Positions 9,039 through 17,129 are shown, numbered from the stretch's first letter. The stretch: DNA of 21,274 nucleotides from Pirellulales bacterium (GCA_025924495.1 JAICIG010000083.1:1-21274); one strand, 5' to 3'. Translations and numbers: made by a program. The notes: generated by a model not told the origin, from the letters alone.

Positions 9039-9521
9039 ATGTTCTTAGCGCCCCGGTTCACTTCAGCAACGTCACGGCGCCGTCAGAGGTTGCCTGTTTG
9101 GTGCTATTGCACGGCATTAGTCTTGGGATTCGGCGCGTGGCCGTCTCGGGCGGACGCGACGTGCGGCGATTATGTGACGTTCGGAGCCGGTCATTCCGCA
9201 ATGGCTGAGGCGAGGGGAACGAAGCAATTGCCGCAGCCGACTCTCGCGGGAATTCCTTTGCCCGACGGCCCGGCTCGTTTGCCGTTCGATTGTCCCGGCT
9301 GCTCTTCCCGCCGGGCGCCGGTCACCCTGCCGGTCGTCGTTCACACGCAGCACGATCTTACATGGGCTTGCGTGGCGCAGGTGGTTGTCATTCTTGAATC
9401 ACCGCCGTGCCGGGCGACCCACGCGCAAGAATCTCTCGCCATCCAGGACTCTTCGTTCCGGATTCTCCGGCCTCCCAGGGCGCTTTCACTCGTTGGGTCC
9501 GCACGCGATAAGGTTGCGTAA
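9039..9521 (+). CDS. Small secreted Cys-containing protein (CGDYV type)
   Basis: The 160-residue product starts with a basic N-terminus and a hydrophobic signal segment (about residues 18-33, LPVWCYCTALVLGFGAW). Likely cleavage is after ADA (about residue 40), which would expose TCGDYV. The mature part is Pro-rich, contains CPGC and ends with FRILRPPRA. I recall similar small planctomycete proteins that start with a CGDYV-like sequence and end with an RPPR motif, but no function is known. The ATG at 9039 is preferred over a TTG three codons earlier; no clear ribosome site is seen. It is the first gene of the plus-strand block and is separated by 300 bases from the next gene. Confidence 0.6.
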   Translation: MFLAPRFTSATSRRRQRLPVWCYCTALVLGFGAWPSRADATCGDYVTFGAGHSAMAEARGTKQLPQPTLAGIPLPDGPARLPFDCPGCSSRRAPVTLPVVVHTQHDLTWACVAQVVVILESPPCRATHAQESLAIQDSSFRILRPPRALSLVGSARDKVA

Positions 9522-9820
9522 GTCGAGGACCGCACGCTGCCATCCAAGCGCCGCTAGACGAGCGCCTGGCGGCGTCGCCGCCGGCTCGATACGTTGTCCA
9601 GCGGACCAGCAACTCGGTTACAGCACGATTCGATGCGTGCATCGTTGCTCTCGGTCGCTCGTAACTCCGCGTTCATTCGATCGTCCCAACGTTGTCGCAT
9701 CGCCAGCTGGATTTAGCGGCGAGCCTATGCGATCTGCTTCATGACAGCCGACGGTTTTTTGCGCACCATTCCTTGGCTTCGGGCCGAAAAACAATCAATC
9801 ACTTTCTGCAGGATGGCACA
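9522..9820. other. Intergenic stretch before the first selenoprotein gene
   Basis: About 299 bases without a supported gene. The frame of the selenoprotein continues open upstream to 9692, but there is no ribosome site or recognisable domain before the ATG at 9821. No promoter could be assigned with confidence. Confidence 0.5.
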
Positions 9821-11029
9821 ATGGCGTTCATCAAGACGATCCCCGTGCGGGAAGCGAACGATGAGTTGCGTGCGATATATGACACGATTCGCTCGGACAT
9901 GTTTGGGTCCCTCCCTTTCCCGGTTAAATGGACCGCATGGAACGTCATGCAGGTGTTCAGCCTGCGGCCGCAATTCCTGTGGGCCTTCCAGCGGGGCTTC
10001 CGCCACTTCATGTGGGATGGCGAACTGAACCGGCTGGCGAGGGAGGCCATTGGGGTGAGCGTCGCCCAAACCAACGCGTGTCATTACTGACTGGAGGCGC
10101 ATGTCGGGTTCCTGCAGGCTGCAGGGATGTCCGCCCGACTAACTCGTATCTTCGAGAACAATCCGTTAGAGGCCCCGGTCGCCCCCGATCTCCAGGCGTT
10201 CGTCGCACTGGCGGTCAAGATTACCGCGCGCCCGGCCGAGGTCACTAAGGAGGACGTCAGGGCTGCGTATTCCGCCGCTGTCTCGCCGCGGCAGTATTTC
10301 GACGCGGTGGGCGTGATGGTCGCGTTCAATTTCATCACGCGAGTGGCCAACGCGCTGGGGGTCGACCCCGAAATCCCGCGATGGATGCGACGGATCGAGC
10401 CCCTTCGCCAGCTTGGACTCCGCACGATGGGCCTCTTCTTTCGATGGTTCGTCGATCTCAACCAAAAGGGAGTCCACGGACCAACGCCTGAGGAGCACCT
10501 GGCGGCTCTCCGCCGATTGTTTGTCGACCTGGAGATAGGAGTTCTCCCGATCTGGCTGGAACAGTTGTCTTTCGCGCCGCCCCTTCTAGCCGCCTTCCGC
10601 GAGTTTTTCGAAGCCTTGGTCCGCAGGGACACGGAGGCCGTCGGCCTCGACGTGCATCAGTTTATGGCGATTGGGCGGACCGTCCTTCGGTCCATCCCTA
10701 ACGCCGAAGCACTTAAGAAGCTCGCTGACGACTGGCAACCCGATCCCCGCGCTGAATTAGACGTTGAACGAACCGCCCTGATCACGCGGTTTGCGAACGA
10801 TGTGGCGTTACGTTCGTACACGCTGACGCGCGAGCGGATCGACGAACTGCGAGCTGCCAATCTGGACGATACGGAGGTGCTGGACGTGGTCGTGACCGCA
10901 GCCTTGTGGTCTGCAGCAGCCAGGCTCGAAGTGCTGACCGGCTGCCTTCCAGCCATCGATCTCACGCAGGAGAATGCCGAGCCAGGAACGCTTCCCGGCC
11001 CGATTTCGTCGGCGGAAGCCTTTTCCTAA
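9821..11029 (+). CDS. CMD/AhpD-like selenoprotein with CxxU motif (UGA = Sec at residue 90)
   Basis: Read through one in-frame TGA (10088-10090), the product has 402 residues including selenocysteine. CMD/AhpD-like proteins use a CxxC...H motif for thiol redox or peroxidase chemistry. Here the motif reads C87-H88-Y89-U90-L-E-A-H94, with the TGA exactly where the second cysteine belongs. Upstream sequence (NRLAREAIGVSVAQTNAC) and downstream sequence (LEAHVGFLQAAGMS) both fit the family. A second CMD-like unit without the cysteine pair lies near residues 300-390 (ERTALITRFANDV...VLDVVVTAALW). The start ATG has AGGA (9810-9813) 7 bases upstream. No signal peptide is seen, so it is probably cytosolic. 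A standard gene caller would split it into two pieces. A nonsense mutation is the alternative, but the twin case at 16812 makes it unlikely. Confidence 0.88.
10088..10139 (+). promoter_or_regulatory. UGA (Sec) codon and candidate bacterial SECIS element
   Basis: After the TGA (10088-10090), GTCGGG (10103-10108) pairs with CCCGAC (10134-10139). Directly above it, TTCCTGCA (10109-10116) pairs with TGCAGGGA (10120-10127), with one G-T wobble. The apical loop is GGC (10117-10119), and a 6-base bulge (10128-10133) lies on the 3' side. The loop starts 26 nt after the TGA and begins with G. That lies within the published bacterial SECIS model, a small loop with an early G about 16-37 nt after the UGA. 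Confidence 0.75.
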
Positions 11030-11135
11030 CTCGTTAACGCCAAGGGCGCCGCGGACGCAGAGCAACTCACGCCGACACTCGGCTGTCGCGCAATCTGTCA
11101 AGGACTGGAGCCACCCGACGCGGAAGTCGCGAGTT

Positions 11136-12329
11136 ATGAGTGACAGCCTATGCAAGCCGGAGCACGTGACGCCAGCGCTCGAGCGCGGTGCGCGCAACGA
11201 GCCAACCGTGCTGAACAAACCCTACAATTCGGCTCAATTGGGCGGGCTTCGCCGCTTCGCTTTGGCGATCACCGTCTTCAATCTCTTCGGCCATTTTTGG
11301 TTTGGCTTCGAACAATCGTTTGCCCAACCGCTGGCCTCGATGGCGACCGCCTACGTAACGCAGTTGCTGCTGGAGTCTCTGGAGGCCTGGGCGCAGCATC
11401 GCCGGCCGGGGTTCTCGCGCAGCTTCGCAGCCTTGGTGAATAGCCTTCTCTCGGCGCATATTACCGCCCTGGCCTGTGCGATGCTGCTGTACGCGAACGA
11501 CCGCATCTGGGTAGTCTGTTTTACTTCCGCAGTGGCGATTGCCTCGAAGACTCTGTTCCGCATGCCCGTCGCGAGCGCAAAAGGAACCTGGCCTCTGCTG
11601 CTGTTCCAACTTGTGCTCTTCGTGCTCCTGCTCCAGACCGGTGAAGCGACCAGCCGCTTGATTCCCATTGCGCCGCAGTGGATACCGGGGTTTCGTCTGG
11701 CAATGCTGGCGCTCCTCTTGGTACTGGCGGCGCTCGTTCCCCGCGGGGCGCCGACGCGGCACTATTTGAATCCCTCGAACTTTGGAATTGCCGTTACGCT
11801 GCTACTGTTCCCCTCAGTCGGGATCGCAGTGCCGTATCAGTTCACGGAGAACCTGGACAGCGTCGGCGACTGGGTGGTTCCGGCGGTTATCATTTGCACC
11901 GGCAGCTTCCTGAATACCTGGTACACCCGACGCATTCCCCTGGCACTCGCCTGGCTGGGCGCATTCGCTCTCCAGGCGATCGTTAGCAGTTTGATCCTTG
12001 GGTACTCCACGGGCTATTGTCCCATGGTCGCCAGGCTCTCGGCGATGACCGGGGTCGCGTTCATCCTGTTCACCTTCTACATGGTCACCGATCCGGCCAC
12101 GACGCCGGAGCGGCCGGCGGCCCAGGTTGCCTTCGGCGCTTCGGTCGCCCTCGTGTACAGTTTGCTCCTCATATTCCACATTGTCTTCGCGTTGTTCGTG
12201 GCCCTGGTCATCGTCTGCGTGGCCCGAGGGCTGGGAATGTATTTGCTGGCCAGCATGCAAGGCTCGAAGCCCGCCACAACCAGTGTGCCGGTATCCGAAC
12301 CGGTGCTTATCGAGCGCGCAGCGCCTTGA
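11136..12329 (+). CDS. RnfD/UnbU-like integral membrane protein
   Basis: The 397-residue protein is almost entirely hydrophobic, with about nine or ten membrane helices. Two segments match the RnfD/NqrB/UnbU group: HYLNPSNFGI (from H209), corresponding to the NPxxxG-type helix start, and YMVTDPATTP (around M316-P320), corresponding to the conserved TDP motif. I see no clear SGAT-type site for covalent FMN as found in RnfD, so its cofactor is uncertain. UnbU proteins accompany UnbV in enediyne gene clusters, but similar pairs occur elsewhere and no polyketide synthase is present here. The start ATG at 11136 has GGAAG (11122-11126) upstream. Its stop lies 15 bases before the start of the UnbV-like gene, so they form a pair. 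Confidence 0.82.
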   Translation: MSDSLCKPEHVTPALERGARNEPTVLNKPYNSAQLGGLRRFALAITVFNLFGHFWFGFEQSFAQPLASMATAYVTQLLLESLEAWAQHRRPGFSRSFAALVNSLLSAHITALACAMLLYANDRIWVVCFTSAVAIASKTLFRMPVASAKGTWPLLLFQLVLFVLLLQTGEATSRLIPIAPQWIPGFRLAMLALLLVLAALVPRGAPTRHYLNPSNFGIAVTLLLFPSVGIAVPYQFTENLDSVGDWVVPAVIICTGSFLNTWYTRRIPLALAWLGAFALQAIVSSLILGYSTGYCPMVARLSAMTGVAFILFTFYMVTDPATTPERPAAQVAFGASVALVYSLLLIFHIVFALFVALVIVCVARGLGMYLLASMQGSKPATTSVPVSEPVLIERAAP

Positions 12330-12344
12330 TCGGAGGTGGTAACC

Positions 12345-14357
12345 GTGAACCCCCGTCCCTCACGACTTCGCCGAGCAATTACACTCTTCGTGGCGCTCGC
12401 TCTGGTCGGGGGCCTCTACCTCCTCAGCCAGCTCCCCACGCTCTCCGACGCCGAAGCCGAGGCTATTGCCGCACGCTTCCGCTTCGAAAAGCTGCCCTTC
12501 CCGGAGCCGTCCGGCTTCCCGCATAAAACCGTTCGCCAGGTTCACCCGTCCCTCGAGAATCTGTCGGCCTACCTCTCGGCAGTCGGCGCCGGGGCGGCGC
12601 TAGCCGACATCGATGGAGACGGTCTGCCGAACGACCTCTGTTACGTCGATCCGCGCATCGATCAGGTCGTCGTTGCGCCGGCCCTTGGAACAGTCGATGA
12701 TCGCTATGGACTCTTACTCTTGCAGCCCGGGCCTCTCACCTACAACTCGACGATGGCCCCCACAGGCTGCCTGCCGGGCGACTTCAACGAGGATGGCCTT
12801 ACCGATGTGCTCGTCTATTTCTGGGGCCGCTCGCCGATCATTTATCTCCAACAACCCGCGGCGGCCGGCGGGAAGAGGCTGACGGCGCAATCGTTCCTCC
12901 CCTGCGAGCTGATCGAGCCGTGGCAACGCTGGAACTGTTGTGCGGCCACCCTCGCCGATCTCGACGGAGACGGCCACTGCGACCTGGTGATGGGCAACTA
13001 TTTTCCGGACGGGGAGGCCTATCTCGATCCTGAAGGCAGCGGCCGACTGCAAATGCCGGAATCGCTATCGCGGGCCTTCAATGGCGCCGGGCCTCACTTC
13101 TTCTTGTGGAAGCAGCCCTCGGACGGGAAAGCCTCTGTTGTCCAGTTTGAGAAGGTCGATCCCGACTTCTTCTATCCTGATGCAGATGCGGCGCACATCC
13201 ATGATGCCCGCCACGGTTGGACGTTGGCGGTGGGGGCCGCCGATCTCGATGCGGATGGGTTGCCTGAGGTTTACGTCGCGAACGACTTTGGGCCGGATCG
13301 ACTGCTGCACAATCGATCGCAGCCCGGCGAGCTGCGCTTTGCGCTTTTGCAGGGCGAGCGGGGTTTCACGACGCCGCGCTCCCGCGTGCTGGGCCAGGAT
13401 TCATTCAAAAGCATGGGGATCGATTTTGGCGACGTCAACGGGGACGGCTGGCTCGATATGTATGTCAGCAATATCTCCGGCCCTTATTCACTTTTCGAAA
13501 GTCATTTCCTCTGGTTGAGCACCGGACAGGTGGAGCGAATGAAGCAGGGCGTCGCTCCGTATTACGATGCCGGCGAGGAACTGGGCCTGTCGCGGAGCGT
13601 CTGGGGTTGGGATTCGCGACTGGCCGACTTCGACAACGACGGCGTTCTCGAAGCGGTGCAAGCGATGGGCTTCCTGAAAGGAACGATTAACCGTTGGCCG
13701 GAGGGGCAGGAGTTGGCCGCCACGAACGACCAGCTACTCTCGAACCCCCGGTTCTGGCCGGATTTTCGGCCGGGCGCCGACTTCAGCGGTAGCGATCACG
13801 ACTGCTTCTTTGTGCGGGCATCGGATGGTCGTTTTTATGATTTTTCGCACCAGTTGGAATTGGACGCTCCGATGGTGACGCGCGGCATCGCGCTGGCGGA
13901 CATCGATGGAGATGGCCGCCTCGACATGGCGCTCGCCAACCAGTGGGGACCGTCGTTCCTCTTCCGCAACACGGCTCCCAACCCTGGCGCCTTCCTGGGG
14001 CTACATCTGCGGCTGCCGGTCGGCCGGGAGAAAAATGACCAAACCAGTGACAAGACCGTGGTGCTTAATGGTCATCCAACGGCCGACCGGCCGAGCCGAC
14101 CAGCCGTCGGGGCGACCGTCGTCGTCCACTTGCCCGATGGCCGACGTTTGATCAGCCAGGTGGACGGAGGCTCGGGTCATTCGGGCAAGCGCGCTCCAGA
14201 CATTCACCTGGGGCTGGGCAACGTTGAGGCCGACGCCTTGTTGAACGTAGACGTACGCTGGCGGAGCGTCGATGGAATGATGCGGTCGCAGACTTTGCAG
14301 GTCACGTCGGGCTGGCACACAGTTTGGCTGGACTCCGCCAGAGAGGAAGTTCCCTAG
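12345..14357 (+). CDS. CRTAC1/UnbV-like FG-GAP repeat protein
   Basis: The 670-residue protein has an N-terminal membrane anchor or uncleaved signal (about residues 8-30). Seven or so FG-GAP/VCBS-type repeats with Ca-binding Asp loops follow, for example LADIDGDGLP, LADLDGDGHCD, DFGDVNGDGWLD and LADIDGDGRLD. A C-terminal ASPIC/UnbV domain occupies about residues 585-660 (VGATVVVHLPDGR, QVDGGSGHSG, HLGLGN). Such proteins are extracytoplasmic beta-propellers, and UnbV is of unknown function in enediyne clusters. The start chosen is GTG at 12345, because GGAGG (12332-12336) lies 8 bases before it. A GTG at 12336 overlaps that ribosome site and is rejected. It is paired with the UnbU-like gene. 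Confidence 0.88.
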   Translation: MNPRPSRLRRAITLFVALALVGGLYLLSQLPTLSDAEAEAIAARFRFEKLPFPEPSGFPHKTVRQVHPSLENLSAYLSAVGAGAALADIDGDGLPNDLCYVDPRIDQVVVAPALGTVDDRYGLLLLQPGPLTYNSTMAPTGCLPGDFNEDGLTDVLVYFWGRSPIIYLQQPAAAGGKRLTAQSFLPCELIEPWQRWNCCAATLADLDGDGHCDLVMGNYFPDGEAYLDPEGSGRLQMPESLSRAFNGAGPHFFLWKQPSDGKASVVQFEKVDPDFFYPDADAAHIHDARHGWTLAVGAADLDADGLPEVYVANDFGPDRLLHNRSQPGELRFALLQGERGFTTPRSRVLGQDSFKSMGIDFGDVNGDGWLDMYVSNISGPYSLFESHFLWLSTGQVERMKQGVAPYYDAGEELGLSRSVWGWDSRLADFDNDGVLEAVQAMGFLKGTINRWPEGQELAATNDQLLSNPRFWPDFRPGADFSGSDHDCFFVRASDGRFYDFSHQLELDAPMVTRGIALADIDGDGRLDMALANQWGPSFLFRNTAPNPGAFLGLHLRLPVGREKNDQTSDKTVVLNGHPTADRPSRPAVGATVVVHLPDGRRLISQVDGGSGHSGKRAPDIHLGLGNVEADALLNVDVRWRSVDGMMRSQTLQVTSGWHTVWLDSAREEVP

Positions 14358-14381
14358 CCGCCAGGCATTGCCTTCGGCGGC
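14357..14381. repeat. Intercistronic hairpin
   Basis: GCCGCC and AGGC (14357-14366) pair with GCCT and GGCGGC (14370-14373, 14376-14381) around an ATT loop, with a 2-base bulge. It starts within the UnbV-like stop codon and has no true T tract. It may be an mRNA-processing or weak attenuation site inside the block. Confidence 0.55.
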
Positions 14382-14412
14382 CGACAGTCATCTTTGATAT
14401 GAGGTTTTTCTA

Positions 14413-15762
14413 ATGATCGTGCAACTGATGCGGCATCAGTTTGGTCTGCAACCGCTCGCCGGGGCCGTTGTAGCTTTAAGCCTCTGCGGCCTTGTCTACG
14501 CCGAAGGCAATGGGTCGGCCTCGGGCGCGGCCGCAACTAGTCCGGCTGTTCCGATCGCCACAAGTCCGAACGCGGCCCAGCCCCCCGCGAAGGCGCCGCC
14601 TGGCTCGCCGGCGGAATCGAGCGCTCTGTCGGCCGAGCAAGAGGCGGCCGAACAGGAGGCGGCCGGAGCGTGGCTGGAAAAGGTATTTGCCGGGACCGAG
14701 CCGCCCGAGTCGGTGCGGATGCTGATCGCGATCGCGCACGGGTCGCAGATGGGGCCAGGCGAAGGCTGGTTCGGTCCTGGTCAAACGCGGTTTGACTGGA
14801 AATGGCTGGCAGGGCTGCACGGCTCCGAAGCGGACGCCGAGATCGGTCCGGAACAGTTTCGCGGACCGAAGGAGCTGTTCGTTCGGCTTGATCGTAATCA
14901 GGATGGCCGCATCAACGCGAGCGATCTCGACTGGTCGGACCGCAATCCGTACGTGCAGCAATTCAATTTTCTCAGCCGCGTGCTGCGACGTTTGAATAAG
15001 AAAGGCGACGGTCGCCTGACTCGCGACGAACTCGCCGCGTTTTTCGATCAAGTCGCCTCGGGCCGCGATTACGTGACGTCCGCCGATCTGGCCCAGGGAC
15101 TGCTGGCGGGCTACGGATCAACTTCCAACTCCGGCGCCGGGCCCACGTCCGAAACGCTGGTGCGCGGCTTGTTTCGCGGCGAGATCGGGTCGCTCAATGC
15201 AGGCCCGGCGCTGAATACGCCAGCGCCAGATTTCAGCCTGAAGACGCATGACGGCAAGCAAACGATCCGGCTCGACGATCTGGTTGGACCGAAGCCTGTG
15301 GTGCTCGTCTTCGGCAATTTTACTTGCGGACCATTCCGCTCGATGTATCCGCTCGTCGATGATTTGTACAAGCGATATCAGGACCGCGCGACCTTCTTGG
15401 GCGTTTATGTGCGCGAAGCGCATCCGACGGACGGTTGGCGCATGGAATCCAACGACGCAGCCGGCATCGGTCTGGCGCAACCCAAATCGTACGACGAACG
15501 GGTCTCGGTCGCCCAGCAGTGCCAGTCCAAACTCAACTACTCGATGCCGCTGGTCGTCGATGAAATTAACGACCCGGTCGGCAACGCCTACAGTGGCATG
15601 CCGGCGCGACTGTATCTCATCGATCCCGACGGAAAAGTGGCCTACAAGAGCGGCCGCGGGCCGTTCGGTTTCAAGCCGGGCGAACTGGAACAATCGCTTG
15701 TCATGTTGCTCGTCGAGGAGCAACTAAAGAATTCGCCGCCCGTCGCCAAGGCTCCCGAGTGA
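14413..15762 (+). CDS. Exported EF-hand and deiodinase-like redoxin protein
   Basis: The 449-residue protein has a signal peptide (about residues 1-30), then an Ala/Pro/Ser-rich linker. Two EF-hands follow: D160-x-N162-x-D164-x-R166 with I167, and N195-x-K197-x-D199-x-R201-x-T203 with E206. The C-terminal thioredoxin-fold domain (about 270-440) closely resembles iodothyronine deiodinases. FGNFTCGPF (C305) matches the deiodinase FGSCTU-PPF segment with Cys at the Sec position. VYVREAHPTDGW (E335, H337) and ARLYLIDPDGKVAYKSG also match. The second deiodinase cysteine is replaced by Phe303. Its substrate is unknown; a thiol-dependent reductase is likely, and deiodination is not implied. A ribosome site GAGG (14401-14404) supports the start. 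Its stop overlaps the next gene. Confidence 0.88.
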   Translation: MIVQLMRHQFGLQPLAGAVVALSLCGLVYAEGNGSASGAAATSPAVPIATSPNAAQPPAKAPPGSPAESSALSAEQEAAEQEAAGAWLEKVFAGTEPPESVRMLIAIAHGSQMGPGEGWFGPGQTRFDWKWLAGLHGSEADAEIGPEQFRGPKELFVRLDRNQDGRINASDLDWSDRNPYVQQFNFLSRVLRRLNKKGDGRLTRDELAAFFDQVASGRDYVTSADLAQGLLAGYGSTSNSGAGPTSETLVRGLFRGEIGSLNAGPALNTPAPDFSLKTHDGKQTIRLDDLVGPKPVVLVFGNFTCGPFRSMYPLVDDLYKRYQDRATFLGVYVREAHPTDGWRMESNDAAGIGLAQPKSYDERVSVAQQCQSKLNYSMPLVVDEINDPVGNAYSGMPARLYLIDPDGKVAYKSGRGPFGFKPGELEQSLVMLLVEEQLKNSPPVAKAPE

Positions 15763-17129
15763 ATTGCATGCATAACCTGACGAGAGTGTCCTCTGCTTGC
15801 TACCTGCTGTTTGTGGGAGGCGCCGCCTTGATGGCACCACTATTGCCGGCCAAATTCGTGGCGGCGAGCGAAGACGCTTATTGCCTTCCCGTGCTGGACG
15901 ACGAGTCGGCGTGGAGCCGGTTGCCGCCATTGGAGCAGGGCCAGCGGCAGCCGCTGCCGGTATGGGCGCGGATGCTGGCAGACAGCTTGCCGCGGACGAC
16001 GGCCGCCATGCTCGAGCTCGATGCCTTGCATCGCGCACATAGTCCGCTGGGGGGCATCCTGGCGTCGAAGGTGCGCTGGACGGTCGCCAAGGCGAACCGC
16101 TGTCCTTACAGCATTGCCTGCGCGGAAGCCGATTTGCGGCGGGCCGGGCTTGACGATGCAGGCCTGGCGTCGCTCGTGGACGATGCTGCAGAGCTCTCAC
16201 ATAACGAGCGAATGACGTTGGACTTCGCGCGGCGGTTGACCTTGGAAGCCGACGTGATCACCGACGAAGAAGTGGCGCGTCTGAGCGAGATTTACGGAGA
16301 CAAGAATCTTGCGGCGCTCGTGCTGTTGATAGCGCACGCGAATTTTCAAGACCGTTTGCTCTTGGCACTGGGCGCCGTAGCAAAGTTGGGAGCGCCCTTG
16401 CCGCCGCTTGAGGTGCGGTTTGCAAAGGTCGGCAAGGATGGGGGTATGTCGGTTCCCGAACGGCTCTTGCCTGAAACATCGACTGCGCCGGCCGTGCCTG
16501 AAAGCGTCGACGACCCGGAATGGCGTTCGCTCGATTTCGCCGCGCTTCAGCGCAGTTTGGACGCACAACGAGAGCGACCGGGAAGAATCCGCGTTCCTGA
16601 CTGGGAAGAGGTTGCCGCAACGTTGCCTGAAGAGCAGCGACCGAAACATCCGGTGCACATTCGCTGGTCTCTTGTCTGCCGTGGCTATCAGCCCGAGCTG
16701 GCTGCCGGCTGGGGGGCCTGCACGCGCAACTTCGCCGAAGAATCGAAGCAAGACCGCGTGTTCGAGGAGAGCCTGTTTTGGGTCATCACCCGCACGATCC
16801 ATTGCTTCTACTGAATGGGCCACACCGAGATGCTGCTCGCGGTCGCGGGCTTGGACAAAGAGACTTTGAACGAGCGGACGCAACGCCTGGCAAGTCGCGA
16901 TTGGTCGAGCTTCTCGCCGGCCGACCGATTCGCGTTTCTGTTTGCATGCAAGCAAGCAAAGACTCCCTGGTTGATTACGGCGTCTGATACTTGCGGTCTG
17001 GTCGAGCATTTTGGCCGGCATCGTGCGATCGACGTGCTCTGGTGGGCTTGCCGCTGTCACTACATGACCCGCGTCGCCGACGCATTTCAGCTTCCGTTGG
17101 AGAAAGAGAACGTTTTTGAGGAGCCGTGA
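15759..17129 (+). CDS. Exported tandem CMD-like selenoprotein with CxxU motif (UGA = Sec at residue 352)
   Basis: Read through the in-frame TGA (16812-16814), the product has 456 residues including selenocysteine. A hydrophobic N-terminus (about residues 10-36) indicates export or membrane anchoring. The first CMD-like domain (about 65-210) has the motif region C115-P-Y-S118, where the second Cys is Ser. The second domain (about 300-450) has TIHC349-F-Y-U352-M-G-H355, with the TGA in place of the resolving or catalytic cysteine. The sequence continues with EMLLAVAGLDKETL, as expected for the family, to a TGA stop at 17129. GTG at 15759 overlaps the previous stop and has AAGG (15748-15751); ATG at 15768 is an alternative start. 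It is the last gene of the block. Alternative reading: a broken gene, less likely. Confidence 0.87.
16812..16854 (+). promoter_or_regulatory. UGA (Sec) codon and candidate bacterial SECIS element
   Basis: After the TGA (16812-16814), GCTCGC (16835-16840) pairs with GCGGGC (16845-16850), one pair being a G-T wobble. The apical loop is GGTC (16841-16844). From memory the E. coli fdhF SECIS loop also carries GGUC. A weak lower stem, CCGA (16825-16828) with TTGG (16851-16854), is possible below a 6-base bulge. The loop starts 26 nt after the TGA, the same spacing as in the first selenoprotein gene. Confidence 0.75.

Noticed and set aside
8728..9039. Minus-strand open frame of 103 codons
   Set aside because: No motif, no ribosome site, and it overlaps the start of the secreted protein gene.
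9821..11029. Pseudogene or two separate genes split by a stop codon
   Set aside because: No frameshift is present, the stop is TGA rather than TAA or TAG, it sits at the catalytic Cys, a SECIS-like hairpin follows, and the same arrangement recurs at 16812.
10974..11135. Upstream extension of the UnbU-like protein to 10974
   Set aside because: It would overlap the end of the first selenoprotein gene and adds a basic, motif-free segment; ATG 11136 precedes the conserved membrane part.
12336..14357. GTG at 12336 as the start of the UnbV-like gene
   Set aside because: It overlaps the GGAGG ribosome site, which is correctly spaced for the GTG at 12345.
16815..17129. Independent 104-residue gene starting at ATG 16815
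   Set aside because: The ATG is the codon directly after the TGA, there is no ribosome site, and the sequence completes the CMD domain of the upstream frame.
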